From Aromatoleum bremense (lineage in GTDB: Bacteria; Pseudomonadota; Gammaproteobacteria; Burkholderiales; Rhodocyclaceae): 64,000 nt of DNA. The notes under the pieces are model-generated. The model made no database searches, was not told where the DNA came from, and saw only the letters and a program-made list of their open reading frames with translations. A program made the position numbers and the translations under genes. Of the stretch, positions 31,446 to 44,009 are shown in pieces. The first letter of the stretch is position 1; each line of letters begins with the position of its first letter. The DNA lies in NCBI RefSeq assembly GCF_017894365.1, contig NZ_CP059467.1, positions 3,844,001-3,908,000 on the forward strand. Direction: 5' to 3'.

Positions 31446-33452
31446 ATGAAACGCATGATTACCGTGAAACCCTGTCTGCGCGAACTCCCGCTGGCAATCG
31501 CAATCTCGCTCGCGCTGCCCGCCGTCGCAGCCGAAAGTGAAACCACGCTCCGGACGGTCGTCGTCACCGCGCCGGCCGTCGAAGCGCCGCTCACCGTCAC
31601 CACCGACCCCAAGGCTCCGCGGCAGCCCTTGCCGGCGCACGATGGGGCTGATCTGCTGAAAAGCATTCCCGGTTTTGCGGTGATTCGCAAGGGCGGCACC
31701 GACGGCGACCCGGTTTTCCGCGGCATGTCGGGCTCGCGCCTCGGCATCCTGCTGGACGGCCAGGAGATTCTCGGCGGCTGCGGGGGGCGCATGGACCCGC
31801 CGACCGCTTATGTGTACCCCGAATCCTATGACCGCGTGACGGTGCTCAAGGGGCCTCAGAGCGTGCTCTACATGGCGGGCAGCTCGGCCGGCGTCGTGCT
31901 GTTCGAGCGTGACATCAGGCGCATGACGGAGGCGGGCGGGCGGGTCAACGGCAGTCTCACCTTCGGCAGTTGGGGGCGCAACGACCAGCTGCTCGACGTG
32001 CACGGCGGCAATCCTGCCTTCTATGCCCAGGCTGTTGCCACCCGCTCGGACAGCGACAATTACGAAGACGGCGACGGCAAGGAAGTGCATTCCTTCTACA
32101 CCCGCTGGAGCACCAGCGCCGCGCTCGGCTGGACGCCGGACGACGACACGCGGCTCGAGCTGAGCCTGGGCCGCAGCGACGGCGAAGCCGCCTATGCCGA
32201 TCGCACTATGGACGGCACCCGCTTCGAGCGTGAAAACGCCGGCTTGAAGTTCGAGAGGAAGAACCTGTCGCCGCTGCTGCGCAAGGTCGAGGCGCAGGCC
32301 TATTACAGCTACATCGACCATGTCATGGACAACTTCAGCCTGCGCAGGCTCGCGCCCGGCAGCATGAAGATGCTGAGCAACCCCGACCGCACCACGCGAG
32401 GCGGGCGCTTCAGCGCCACGCTGGCGCCCGCCGATCAACTGCAGTTCATCGTCGGCGTCGATGCGAAGGACGACGAGCACACCGCTCGCGGCACTCCGGC
32501 TTATCGCAGCCGGCCGCGCGACGAGGATTTGAGCTTCGAGCGCCGCGGTGCGTTCGCGGAGGGGACTTACCTCTTGAACGACGCGCAACGCGTGATTGCC
32601 GGCTTGCGCGTCGATGACCATGAATCGAAGGACCACCGCCGTACCAGTGCGACCCGCGGGAGGACGGCGAGCGACACGCTGACCAGCGGCTTCGCGCGTT
32701 ACGAGTCGGAATATGCCGACGGTGCGGGGACGTGGTATGCGGGCCTCGGCCATGCCGAACGCTTTCCGGATTTCTGGGAGTTTCTGCGTGCCAATGGCGC
32801 TGCCGGGCAAAGTTTCGTGTCGCTCCAGCCGGAGAAGACGACTCAGCTCGATCTCGGCACGCTGTGGTCGTCGGGCGAATGGTCGGCGTCCGTCTCGGGT
32901 TTTTACGGCAAGGTTGACGACTTCATCCTGCTGAAATGGACTGCGCCGGCCGGGGTGCGCAACATCGACGCCACGACCTACGGTCTCGAGAGCGATGTCG
33001 CGTGGCGCTTCGCGCGGAACTGGATGGTGACCGGATCGCTCGCCTGGGTGCGCGGCAACAACGATACGGATCACAAGGCGCTCGCGCAGCAGCCTCCGCT
33101 GGAGGCGCGTCTCGCCGTCGAGTACAACGACAACGTGTTCTCCTACGGCGCCTTGCTCCGTCTGGTCGCCGAGCAGGACCGCTTCGACGTGGGCTCGGGA
33201 GGCATCGTCGCGAACGGCATGGACCTCGGCCCGACGTCCGGTTTCGCGCTGTTGTCGCTCAACGCCGGCTGGCGTCCGTCCAAGAGCGTCCTGCTGACGG
33301 CGGGGGTCGACAACGTGTTCGACCGTACCTATCGCGAGCACCTGTCGAAGTCCGGCGCGCCGATCGTCGGCTATGAAACGTTGACCGGCGAACGGATCAA
33401 CGAACCCGGCCGGACCTTCTGGGTGAAGGGACAACTGGCGCTCGACATCTGA
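31446..33452 (+). CDS. oprC: OprC-type TonB-dependent copper receptor
   Basis: 668 residues from the ATG at 31446. Signal peptide to about residue 29, a plug domain (LLKSIPGFAVIRKGGTDGDP; ESYDRVTVLKGPQSVLYM) and a barrel. In Pseudomonas OprC copper is held by a CxxxM plus HxM site. Here GGCGGRMDPPT gives C112 and M116, and DHVMDN gives H292 and M294, with the same 180-residue spacing as the P. aeruginosa C143/H323 pair as I recall it. This strongly supports copper import across the outer membrane. It ends the copper locus. Confidence 0.93.
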   Translation: MKRMITVKPCLRELPLAIAISLALPAVAAESETTLRTVVVTAPAVEAPLTVTTDPKAPRQPLPAHDGADLLKSIPGFAVIRKGGTDGDPVFRGMSGSRLGILLDGQEILGGCGGRMDPPTAYVYPESYDRVTVLKGPQSVLYMAGSSAGVVLFERDIRRMTEAGGRVNGSLTFGSWGRNDQLLDVHGGNPAFYAQAVATRSDSDNYEDGDGKEVHSFYTRWSTSAALGWTPDDDTRLELSLGRSDGEAAYADRTMDGTRFERENAGLKFERKNLSPLLRKVEAQAYYSYIDHVMDNFSLRRLAPGSMKMLSNPDRTTRGGRFSATLAPADQLQFIVGVDAKDDEHTARGTPAYRSRPRDEDLSFERRGAFAEGTYLLNDAQRVIAGLRVDDHESKDHRRTSATRGRTASDTLTSGFARYESEYADGAGTWYAGLGHAERFPDFWEFLRANGAAGQSFVSLQPEKTTQLDLGTLWSSGEWSASVSGFYGKVDDFILLKWTAPAGVRNIDATTYGLESDVAWRFARNWMVTGSLAWVRGNNDTDHKALAQQPPLEARLAVEYNDNVFSYGALLRLVAEQDRFDVGSGGIVANGMDLGPTSGFALLSLNAGWRPSKSVLLTAGVDNVFDRTYREHLSKSGAPIVGYETLTGERINEPGRTFWVKGQLALDI

Positions 33453-33455
33453 AGG

Positions 33456-33483
33456 AAAAAGCCCTGCCGGAAGGTAGGGCTTT
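33456..33483. terminator. bidirectional terminator, oprC / ETF-QO
   Basis: AAAGCCCT and AGGGCTTT form an 8 bp stem between the convergent genes. On the minus strand the stem runs into five T, so it suits the ETF-QO transcript best; on the plus strand it has three T and can serve oprC. Confidence 0.8.
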
Positions 33484-33516
33484 GGTCAGGCAGGGGCCGG
33501 CACGCAATGTGTGCCC

Positions 33517-35160
33517 TTACATCCCCTGGTAGATCGGCCCTTCACCGCCCTGCGGCACGACCCAGTTGATGTTCTGCGTCGGGTCCTTGATGTCGCAGGT
33601 CTTGCAGTGCACGCAGTTCTGCGCGTTGATCTGCAGTCGCGGGTGGGTGCCGTCCGGGTCGCGCACGATCTCGTACACGCCGGCCGGGCAATAGCGCTGT
33701 TCGGGGGCGTCGTACTTCGCGAGGTTGATCGCGATCGGCACTGACGCATCCTTCAGCTGGAGGTGGCAGGGCTGGTCTTCCTCGTGGTTCGTGTTCGACA
33801 GGAACACGGACGACAGCTTGTCGAACGTCAGCACGCCGTCGGGCTTCGGATAGGCGATCTTGTAGCACTCCGACGCGGGCTTGAGCGCAGTGTGGTCGGC
33901 CGTGTTGTGCAGCGTCCACGGCGCCTTGCCGCGGAACACCTGCTGGTCGATGCCGAACAGGAGCGACCCCATCCACAGGCCTTTTTTCATGTAGGGCTTG
34001 AAGTTGCGCGTCTGGTGCAGCTCATCAAACAGCCAGCTCGCGCGGAACGCTTCGGGGAACGCGGTCAGTTCGTCGCGGCTCCGATTGGCGGCGAGAGCGC
34101 CGAAGGCCGCTTCGGCGGCGAGCGAGCCGGACTTTATCGCGGCGTGGCTGCCCTTGATGCGCGCGGCGTTGAGGAAACCCGCGTCGTCGCCGACGAGCGC
34201 GCCGCCCGGGAACACCAGCTTCGGCTGGCTCTGCAGGCCGCCCGCTGCGAGCGCCCGCGCGCCGTACGCGAGGCGCTTGCCGCCTTCGAGGAACTTGCGG
34301 ATCTCGGGGTGCGTCTTGTAGCGCTGGAACTCCTCGAACGGCGCCAGATGCGGGTTCGAGTAGTTGAGCCCCACGATATAGCCGACGGCGACGAGGTTGT
34401 CCTCGAGGTGATAGGCGAAGCCGCCGCCGTAAGTGGCGCTGTCCATCGGCCAGCCGGCGGTGTGCACGACCAGGCCGGGCACGTGCCGCTCGGCCGGCAC
34501 TTCCCACAGTTCTTTCAGGCCGATGCCGTAGGTCTGCGGGTCGATGCCGTCGCGCAGGCGGTACTTTTCCTCGAGCTGCTTGCCGAGATGGCCGCGACAG
34601 CCTTCGGCGAACAGCGTGTATTTGGCGTGCAGCTCCATGCCGGGCTGGTAGGCCGGGCCGGGCTGGCCATCGCGCGTGACGCCCATGTCGCCGGTCGCCA
34701 CGCCCTTGACCGCGCCGCGCTCGTCGTAAAGGATTTCCGCGCCGGCAAAGCCCGGATAGACTTCGACGCCCATCGCCTCGGCCTGTTCACCGAGCCACTT
34801 GACGACGTTGCCCAGCCGCACGATGTAATTGCCCTGGTTCAGGAAACAGGCCGGCAGCAGGTTGTTGGGCACCCTGCGCCCGCCGGTCTCGCTCAGGAAG
34901 ATCACGCGGTCTTCGGATACCTGGGTATTGACCGGCGCGCCCTGCGCTTTCCAGTCGGGAATCAGTTCGGTGAGCGCGCGCGGGTCCATCACTGCGCCCG
35001 ACAGGATATGGGCGCCGATCTCGGAAGCCTTCTCGATCAGGCATACCGCCAGCTCCGTGCCTTTCTCGCTGGCGAGCTGCTTGAGCCGGATCGCCGCCGC
35101 CAGCCCTGCCGGGCCGCCGCCTACGATCAGGACATCGAATTCCATTGATTCGCGTTCCAT
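33517..35160 (-). CDS. electron transfer flavoprotein-ubiquinone oxidoreductase
   Basis: 547 residues. The ATG at 35160 is preferred (GGAGAA just upstream); an ATG 15 nt further in is possible. The FAD-binding motif VLIVGGGPAGLAAAIRL is at the N-terminus, followed by the membrane-contact and ubiquinone region. The C-terminal 4Fe-4S cluster has CPAGVYEI and NCVHCKTCDIKDP. It passes electrons from reduced ETF to ubiquinone at the inner membrane during acyl-CoA and amino-acid oxidation. It faces a thioesterase gene across a palindromic operator. Confidence 0.96.
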   Translation of the reverse strand: MERESMEFDVLIVGGGPAGLAAAIRLKQLASEKGTELAVCLIEKASEIGAHILSGAVMDPRALTELIPDWKAQGAPVNTQVSEDRVIFLSETGGRRVPNNLLPACFLNQGNYIVRLGNVVKWLGEQAEAMGVEVYPGFAGAEILYDERGAVKGVATGDMGVTRDGQPGPAYQPGMELHAKYTLFAEGCRGHLGKQLEEKYRLRDGIDPQTYGIGLKELWEVPAERHVPGLVVHTAGWPMDSATYGGGFAYHLEDNLVAVGYIVGLNYSNPHLAPFEEFQRYKTHPEIRKFLEGGKRLAYGARALAAGGLQSQPKLVFPGGALVGDDAGFLNAARIKGSHAAIKSGSLAAEAAFGALAANRSRDELTAFPEAFRASWLFDELHQTRNFKPYMKKGLWMGSLLFGIDQQVFRGKAPWTLHNTADHTALKPASECYKIAYPKPDGVLTFDKLSSVFLSNTNHEEDQPCHLQLKDASVPIAINLAKYDAPEQRYCPAGVYEIVRDPDGTHPRLQINAQNCVHCKTCDIKDPTQNINWVVPQGGEGPIYQGM

Positions 35161-35268
35161 CCTATTCTCCATTTGTGTCCGCGATTGTTGGTCTGTAGTC
35201 GAGCGAACGGCAGTGTAATACACGTGCGGGACACGACGCAGACGCGGGACCGCTTCGCAGCCGTCAAG

Positions 35269-35288
35269 AACATACGGAACCGTATGTT
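35269..35288. promoter_or_regulatory. perfect 20-bp palindromic operator
   Basis: AACATACGG and CCGTATGTT are exact inverted half-sites around a 2 bp centre. It lies in the 167 bp between the divergent ETF-QO and thioesterase genes, 39 bp before the thioesterase start. Its form matches binding sites of TetR-family repressors, which commonly control fatty-acid and acyl-CoA genes. No TetR gene lies in the window, so the regulator would act from elsewhere. Confidence 0.75.
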
Positions 35289-35327
35289 ACATTAGCTGCC
35301 GGTTCCAACCAACAGGACGTTCTTTTC

Positions 35328-35732
35328 ATGGAAGATATCCGCAAACTTCAGCTCACGACGAAGATTCCCGTACGCTGGGGCGACCTCGATCGATACGGGC
35401 ACCTGAACAACACGCTGTATTTCCGCTACTTCGAACAGGCGCGGATCGAATGGATCGAGCAAAAGGACTTTCGAGTCGATCCGGACGAAGCCGAAGGCGC
35501 GGTCATCGTTCATGCCGACTGCACGTTCCTGATCCCGGTGAATTATCCGGCGACAGCCATCGTCAAGGTCTTCGCGGGGCAGCCCGGACGCAGCAGCGTG
35601 ATGAACTGGTACGAACTCTACGTCGAAGGCGACGAACGGCTTTTCGCGACCGGCTCGGCGAAAATCGTGTGGATCGACAACCGTACCGGGAAATCCCTGC
35701 CGCTGCCGTCCAAGCTGCGCGAAGGATTGTGA
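35328..35732 (+). CDS. hotdog-fold acyl-CoA thioesterase (4HBT family)
   Basis: 134 residues with the 4HBT signature RWGDLDRYGHLNNTLYFRYFEQAR, including the catalytic aspartate (WGDLD) and the HLNN motif. It hydrolyses an acyl-CoA; chain preference cannot be read from sequence. Divergent from ETF-QO with a shared operator, which supports a role in acyl-CoA catabolism or CoA recycling. An isochorismatase-like gene follows 57 nt later. Confidence 0.88.
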   Translation: MEDIRKLQLTTKIPVRWGDLDRYGHLNNTLYFRYFEQARIEWIEQKDFRVDPDEAEGAVIVHADCTFLIPVNYPATAIVKVFAGQPGRSSVMNWYELYVEGDERLFATGSAKIVWIDNRTGKSLPLPSKLREGL

Positions 35733-35789
35733 GGCCGGCTGCCGTACGGCATTTCGTGCGCCCGCACCGACCCATTTGAGGAACAACGA

Positions 35790-36332
35790 ATGCTCATCAA
35801 TCCCGCCACCTCCGCGCTCCTCGTCATCGACGTCCAGGAACGCCTCGCTCCGGCGATTCACGATGGGCAGCACGTCGCGCACAACTGCGCGTGGCTCGCC
35901 GGCCTCGCGGCGCGCATCGGCGTGCCGGTCGTGGTGACCGAGCATTTCCCGGCGAAAATCGGTGCCACGCTGCCGGCGATCGCAGCCGCTGCGGCGGGCG
36001 CCGAGTTCGTCACCAAGGAATGCTTCTCGGCGCAAGCGGACGGCTGCCTCGACAGGACCGCAGTGGACGCCCGGCGGCAGATCATCGTCTGCGGCACCGA
36101 GGCGCACGTGTGCGTGCAGCAGACGGCGCTCGGATTGCGCTGGGCGGGCAAGCAGGTGTTCGTTGTCGCGGATGCGTGCGGTTCGCGTAATCCCGCCGAC
36201 CACGAGCTCGCTTTTGCACGCATGCGCAGCCACGGCATCGAGATCGTCTCGCGCGAGATGGTCGCGTTCGAGTGGCTGCAGCGCGGGGGCACGGAACTGT
36301 TCCGCGAGATCAACCGGGACTTCATCCGCTGA
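35790..36332 (+). CDS. isochorismatase-like cysteine hydrolase
   Basis: 180 residues. The triad is in place: Asp in LLVIDVQERL, Lys in FVTKECFSA and Cys in GTEAHVCVQQTAL. The family covers nicotinamidases, ureidoacrylate hydrolases and YcaC-like enzymes. Its size and the EAHVCV motif point to the YcaC-type subgroup of unknown substrate. It is probably co-transcribed with the thioesterase. Confidence 0.85.
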   Translation: MLINPATSALLVIDVQERLAPAIHDGQHVAHNCAWLAGLAARIGVPVVVTEHFPAKIGATLPAIAAAAAGAEFVTKECFSAQADGCLDRTAVDARRQIIVCGTEAHVCVQQTALGLRWAGKQVFVVADACGSRNPADHELAFARMRSHGIEIVSREMVAFEWLQRGGTELFREINRDFIR

Positions 36333-38087
<1,755 letters not shown>

Positions 38088-38097
38088 AGGAGTGGCA

Positions 38098-40292
<2,195 letters not shown>

Positions 40293-40343
40293 GCGCAAGC
40301 CCGGGCGGCTGGCGTTTCGGCGGCCGCTGCATCATGACATGAC

Positions 40344-40377
40344 CGGGGCCGGCGCTCATCCGCCGGCCCCGTTTTTT
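40344..40377 (+). terminator. intrinsic terminator after eno
   Basis: An 11 bp GC stem (CGGGGCCGGCG and complement) with a 6-nt loop is followed by six T. It separates eno from ftsB, so ftsB needs its own promoter in the following 70 bp or read-through. Confidence 0.95.
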
Positions 40378-40447
40378 CAACTCCGATGAATAACGCTGCT
40401 CTGCCTGCACGGACCCGTGGGCGAGCTTTTCGGCAAGACCTTCGAAT

Positions 40448-40723
40448 ATGCGTTGGCCCGTGATCGTTCTCGCCGTGCTGGTGATCGTCCTGCAGTATCC
40501 GCTTTGGCTCGGTAAAGGCGGCTGGCTGCGCGTGTGGGACGTGGATCGCCAGTTGCAGGCGCAGCGCGAAACGAACCAGCGCCTCGAGCAGCGCAACGCG
40601 GGACTCGAGGCGGAGGTGCACGACCTGAAGTCGGGCAACGAAGCGATCGAGGAGCGCGCGCGCTTCGAGCTCGGCCTGACGAAACCGGACGAGATCTTCG
40701 TCCACATCCCGCGCAAGCCGTGA
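40448..40723 (+). CDS. ftsB: cell division protein FtsB
   Basis: 91 residues. A short N-terminus and one helix ([18 protein letters not shown]) are followed by a periplasmic coiled coil ([19 protein letters not shown]) and the conserved [16 protein letters not shown] end. It forms the FtsQLB complex of the divisome. The position after eno is conserved in proteobacteria. Confidence 0.95.
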   Translation: MRWPVIVLAVLVIVLQYPLWLGKGGWLRVWDVDRQLQAQRETNQRLEQRNAGLEAEVHDLKSGNEAIEERARFELGLTKPDEIFVHIPRKP

Positions 40724-40751
40724 TGCCCGCCACACACCCGGAGCGAAGAGC

Positions 40752-41183
40752 TTAGAGCAGGTCGGTGATCGCGTCGCGCCGCTCAAGCTCGACTTCGAAC
40801 GCGACCAACTCTTGGCCGAGCGCGTCGCGCGCGGAAACCATGCCGATCGGCCGTCCGTTGTCAACGATCGGGATGTGGCGGAAGCCGCCGTCGTACATCA
40901 TGTGCAAGGCGTGCCCCAGCGGAATGTCGGGCATGGCCGTTTGCGGACTGGCTGTCATCACCTGGTCGAGCCGCACCGACTCAGCGTCCAGGCCCGCTGC
41001 GAGCACGCGAACGAGGGCGTCGCGCTCGGTGAAGATGCCGACCAGCCGTTCCGCGTCGGTGATCATGATGGCGCCGACCCCGGCTTGCGCCATCCGGCGC
41101 GTCGCTTCCCGCACCGATATGTCGCGTGGTGCGGTGAGTATGCTCTGGTGTTCGATTACGTCGCGAATCCTGCGTCTCGGCAT
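40752..41183 (-). CDS. paired CBS-domain protein
   Basis: 143 residues from the ATG at 41183, with GGAGG five nucleotides before. Two CBS units fill it: residues 12-65 (REATRRMAQAGVGAIMITD, then VGIFTERDALVRVLA) and about 75-130 (ALHMMYDGGFRHIPIVDNG). Such stand-alone pairs bind adenine nucleotides and regulate partners. No partner is evident. It is convergent with ftsB. Confidence 0.9.
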   Translation of the reverse strand: MPRRRIRDVIEHQSILTAPRDISVREATRRMAQAGVGAIMITDAERLVGIFTERDALVRVLAAGLDAESVRLDQVMTASPQTAMPDIPLGHALHMMYDGGFRHIPIVDNGRPIGMVSARDALGQELVAFEVELERRDAITDLL

Positions 41184-41276
41184 GGCGTCCTCCGTGTGAA
41201 TGTGGACCATCACGTTCTTGTGCCGGGCTCGCGGCCCGATCTGTGTAATGCCCGTCCGCCGTCGCGTCCGGGGAGC

Positions 41277-41807
41277 TCAGTTTGCCGCAAGGAGACTGCG
41301 GGCGCCATCGATCCGGCTTTTGAAATAAGGATTCTCCAGCAATTCGATACGGATACGCCCGCGGCTCGACGGGGCATGAACGAATCGGCCGTCGCCAAGA
41401 TAGATTCCCATGTGGGAATGCCGCTGGTTGCGCGTGTTGAAGAACACGAGATCCCCGGCTTGCAACGCGGGAATGGGGATCGGGCGGGTCAGTTGTGCGA
41501 TCTGCGCCGCGTTGTGGGGCAGGCGGCGGCCGCTGATCTGCTCGACGATGTAGCTCACCATGCCGCTGCAATCGAGCCCGGCTTCCGGGTTGCGGCCGCC
41601 GAAGCGGTAGGCGGTGTCGAGCAGGCCGAGGGCGAAGATCACCATTTCCTGCGAATGGAGGGGATCGTTAAGCGAGAAATAGCTGCCGTCTTCGCGGCCG
41701 GATGCAGGACCGGGTGGCGTGGCGGTGGGAAGGCTGCTGCAGGCGGCGAGCAGTGCGGTCGCGATCGCGGCGACGAGTCCGACCGGAGCCGGTAGGCGAG
41801 CTGGCAT
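41277..41807 (-). CDS. NlpC/P60 (C40) peptidase lipoprotein
   Basis: 176 residues from the ATG at 41807. A lipobox (LLAACSS, cysteine 23) predicts an outer-membrane lipoprotein. The NlpC/P60 triad is visible: Cys in GLDCSGMVSYI, His in HSHMGIYLGD and the following VHAPSS region. It is similar to Spr/MepS, which cut peptidoglycan cross-bridges. Transcription from upstream is cut by a terminator at 41866-41888. Confidence 0.92.
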   Translation of the reverse strand: MPARLPAPVGLVAAIATALLAACSSLPTATPPGPASGREDGSYFSLNDPLHSQEMVIFALGLLDTAYRFGGRNPEAGLDCSGMVSYIVEQISGRRLPHNAAQIAQLTRPIPIPALQAGDLVFFNTRNQRHSHMGIYLGDGRFVHAPSSRGRIRIELLENPYFKSRIDGARSLLAAN

Positions 41808-41865
41808 GATGGGAACCCGTGATCGGTCTGGCGAAAGATATTCCAATCGCGGCCTGTTCGCACCG

Positions 41866-41888
41866 AAAAAAAACGGCCCTGCAGGCCG
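41866..41888 (-). terminator. intrinsic terminator, minus strand
   Basis: On the minus strand a 5 bp stem (CGGCC / GGCCG) is followed by eight T. It lies between the repeat downstream of the MliC gene and the start of the NlpC/P60 gene, and ends the SIMPL-MliC transcript. Confidence 0.8.
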
Positions 41889-41956
41889 CCGGTTCCGAAG
41901 GTCAGTCGCTTGAGCGCCGCACCGAGGTGGAGCGGCGCTCGCAACGCGCTCCTCAA

Positions 41957-42034
41957 GAAAACGCCGGGCAGCCCCAAGTTTTCTTGTCCCCCTCGGGGGG
42001 CGGAAACGGCAAAGCCGTTTCCTGGGGGCGCTCA
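41957..42034 (-). repeat. 78-bp hairpin repeat, copy A
   Basis: On the minus strand this begins with the TGA stop of the MliC gene (TGAGCGCCCCC) and ends in CCCGGCGTTTTCT. It contains a 9 bp hairpin (GGAAACGGC / GCCGTTTCC), a CCCCC-GAGGGGG stem and a CAAG-AAAA-CTTG stem. Copy B at 51706-51783 differs at only a few positions: two single-base insertions, one substitution and an inverted 3-nt loop. The stems are kept in both. Confidence 0.88.
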
Positions 42035-42385
42035 GAGGCGCTGATCCTGTGCCCTGCAATCGGCGCTGGTCGCCAGGCCCGGGCGTTCGAGCCGCGCTTC
42101 AGATCCCTGCAGGCGAAATACTGTGTGGCCGTCGGAATATTTTTCACCCGACCCCGCCGGCTGAACGGCCAGCGCGAAGATGCCCGCCCCCGTGCGCAGG
42201 CGGATGTGGTCGCGCAGGTATTCGACGGAGAAGCGCTCGCCGCCGGGACAGGCGTAGCCGACGACGCGCGAGGCGTCGCGGGTGTAGGCGGTGCTCGCGA
42301 GCATGCCGGTAGCACCACTCAATGCGACCAGCAATGCGACGCGGATTTTCAGGTTTGCTGTGCCGGGGCGCGGGTCATTCGTCAT
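42032..42385 (-). CDS. MliC-type lysozyme inhibitor
   Basis: 117 residues. A hydrophobic N-terminus (IRVALLVALSGATGML) exports it, and there is no lipobox, so it is periplasmic or anchored by this helix. The C-type lysozyme inhibitor domain shows YACPGGERFSVEY, the conserved SGEKYSDGHTVF loop that plugs the lysozyme active site, and a second cysteine near the end (SADCRA). It lies ten nucleotides after the SIMPL gene. Its stop codon is part of a dispersed repeat. Confidence 0.85.
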   Translation of the reverse strand: MTNDPRPGTANLKIRVALLVALSGATGMLASTAYTRDASRVVGYACPGGERFSVEYLRDHIRLRTGAGIFALAVQPAGSGEKYSDGHTVFRLQGSEARLERPGLATSADCRAQDQRL

Positions 42386-42395
42386 GGGGTTCGGC

Positions 42396-43103
42396 TTACT
42401 CGCTCAGTTCTATCGTGCCGCTGACCGTCACGGCAATTTCGCTTTCACCCGCTTCGATCGCAGCGGGTGCTGCCTCCGCGGCGAAGGTGGTGGTTTTCAT
42501 CATCGGCCGGATCGGCGGCGACTCGCCGCCATAGCCGATCGACAGGTGGCGGATGCGATACGGCTTGCCGAGCGTCGCGGCGACCGCGTCGGCACGTGCC
42601 TGGAAAGCCCGGATCGCGTCGCCTGCCGCGAGGTCCGCGACGCTCCTGCGTGTTTCGGGCGCCGGTTGCATCAGGAGACCGGACAGGGCGAGCTTCCCCT
42701 GGAGTTTGCCGAGCAGCTCGGACAGCGCCGGCAGGTCGCGGCTCTCGAGCTGGATTTCGGAGCGCATCCTCCAGCCTTCGATCTTCCGGCCCTCCTTGCC
42801 ATAGACCGGAAAAGTGCTCGTACCGGAACTCCTGGCCTTCACCGCGGGGTAAAGGCGCGCCTGTTCGAGAGCCGAGGCGATCACCGCATTGACCTGCCTT
42901 GCCAGCGGTGCGGGATCCGCGCCATCCGCTTCGAAATACAGGCTCGCAATCGCCATGTCGTTCGGCGCCGCCCGGCTGGCGTCGGCCGAGAGGTCAACCG
43001 TCGGGACGACTCGTTCGGCATGGGCGGTTGCGGAGGGTGAAGCGGCGAGCATGACGAGCGCGAGCGGCAGGGCGAGGAAGTGTCGGGTTGCGCGATGTGC
43101 CAT
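42396..43103 (-). CDS. SIMPL-domain (DUF541) periplasmic protein
   Basis: 235 residues from the ATG at 43103; the signal peptide (HFLALPLALVMLAASPSATA) fixes the start although the ribosome site is weak. The SIMPL domain covers most of the rest (VDLSADASRAAPNDMAIASL; FQARADAVAATLGK; ending VTVSGTIELSE). Function is unknown; relatives are periplasmic and some answer oxidative stress. It is probably in an operon with MliC. Confidence 0.88.
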   Translation of the reverse strand: MAHRATRHFLALPLALVMLAASPSATAHAERVVPTVDLSADASRAAPNDMAIASLYFEADGADPAPLARQVNAVIASALEQARLYPAVKARSSGTSTFPVYGKEGRKIEGWRMRSEIQLESRDLPALSELLGKLQGKLALSGLLMQPAPETRRSVADLAAGDAIRAFQARADAVAATLGKPYRIRHLSIGYGGESPPIRPMMKTTTFAAEAAPAAIEAGESEIAVTVSGTIELSE

Positions 43104-43367
43104 GGGCGTAGCCGCAATCGGATGGAATGGAGGTGGCGTCGATTTCGCGCCAGGGGCGGAAGCGCTCAGGCGCGCAGTGTATAGACCATTTTCTATCCCC
43201 GGAGCCCGGACGTGTAATGTCTTGTAAGTATCCGCGCGATACGGGAGGACAGGATGCTTTCCTGCCCAGCCGGAAACCCGGCGGCGCGACGGCGCCCGGA
43301 CTGGCGGTCCGGCTCGCGTGCGGGTATCGGCGGACCGGCGCACGTGGCGCGTGTTGCAATGAGGACG
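43104..43367. other. intergenic, no gene seen
   Basis: 264 bp between the carbonic anhydrase stop and the SIMPL start, both on the minus strand. It must hold the SIMPL promoter. I see no RNA gene or repeat. Confidence 0.5.
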
Positions 43368-43910
43368 TTACTTCACCGATTTCAACGGATTGATGTGGCG
43401 CGACTCCGCCGCATACATCCGCGCATTCGCAACGTAGTTCGCCGCATTCGTGCGCAGCCCGGCGATGTCCTCGTCCGACAGTTCGCGGATGATGCGTCCC
43501 GGCGAGCCGACGACGAGCGAGCGGTCGGGAATCACCTTGCCTTCCGGGATCAGCGCATTCGCGCCGACGATGCAGTTCTTGCCGATCACGGCATGGTTGA
43601 GCACGACCGCATTGATGCCGATCAGCGAGCCGTCGCCGACCGTGCAACCGTGCAGCATCGCCATGTGGCCGACGGTTACGTTCGAGCCGATCGTCAGCGG
43701 CACGCCGTCGTCGTTGTGCAGAATCGAACCGTCCTGGATGTTCGTGTTGTCGCCGATCACGATCGGGTCGTTGTCGCCGCGGATCACGACGTTGTACCAG
43801 ATGCTCACATTGCGACCGGCGTGCACCTGGCCGATTACCGTTGCGTTGTCTGCAACCCAGCAGCCTTCTCCAAAATCGGGAACGCGTTCGCCGAGGGCGT
43901 ATATCGCCAT
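43368..43910 (-). CDS. gamma-carbonic anhydrase-like protein (YrdA)
   Basis: 180 residues of left-handed beta-helix hexapeptide repeats (VIGQVHAGRNVSIWYNVVIRG, then IGDNTNIQDGSI). The zinc histidines of the gamma class are in place: HNDDG, VGHMAMLHG. Bacterial YrdA-type members often lack measurable carbonic anhydrase activity, so the reaction is uncertain. Confidence 0.92.
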   Translation of the reverse strand: MAIYALGERVPDFGEGCWVADNATVIGQVHAGRNVSIWYNVVIRGDNDPIVIGDNTNIQDGSILHNDDGVPLTIGSNVTVGHMAMLHGCTVGDGSLIGINAVVLNHAVIGKNCIVGANALIPEGKVIPDRSLVVGSPGRIIRELSDEDIAGLRTNAANYVANARMYAAESRHINPLKSVK

Positions 43911-44009
43911 TCTTCATTCTCCATCGGAGCCGGTCGTCCGAGCGCCGGCAGGGCGCAATGATAACAGGTGGTGTTAGCATTCGCCGCTCAGTCAGATAGC
44001 GCCGTCTTC

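Noticed and set aside
41808..42059. N-terminal extension of the NlpC/P60 frame by 84 codons
   Set aside because: It would run through the terminator and the repeat; the lipobox fixes the start at 41807.
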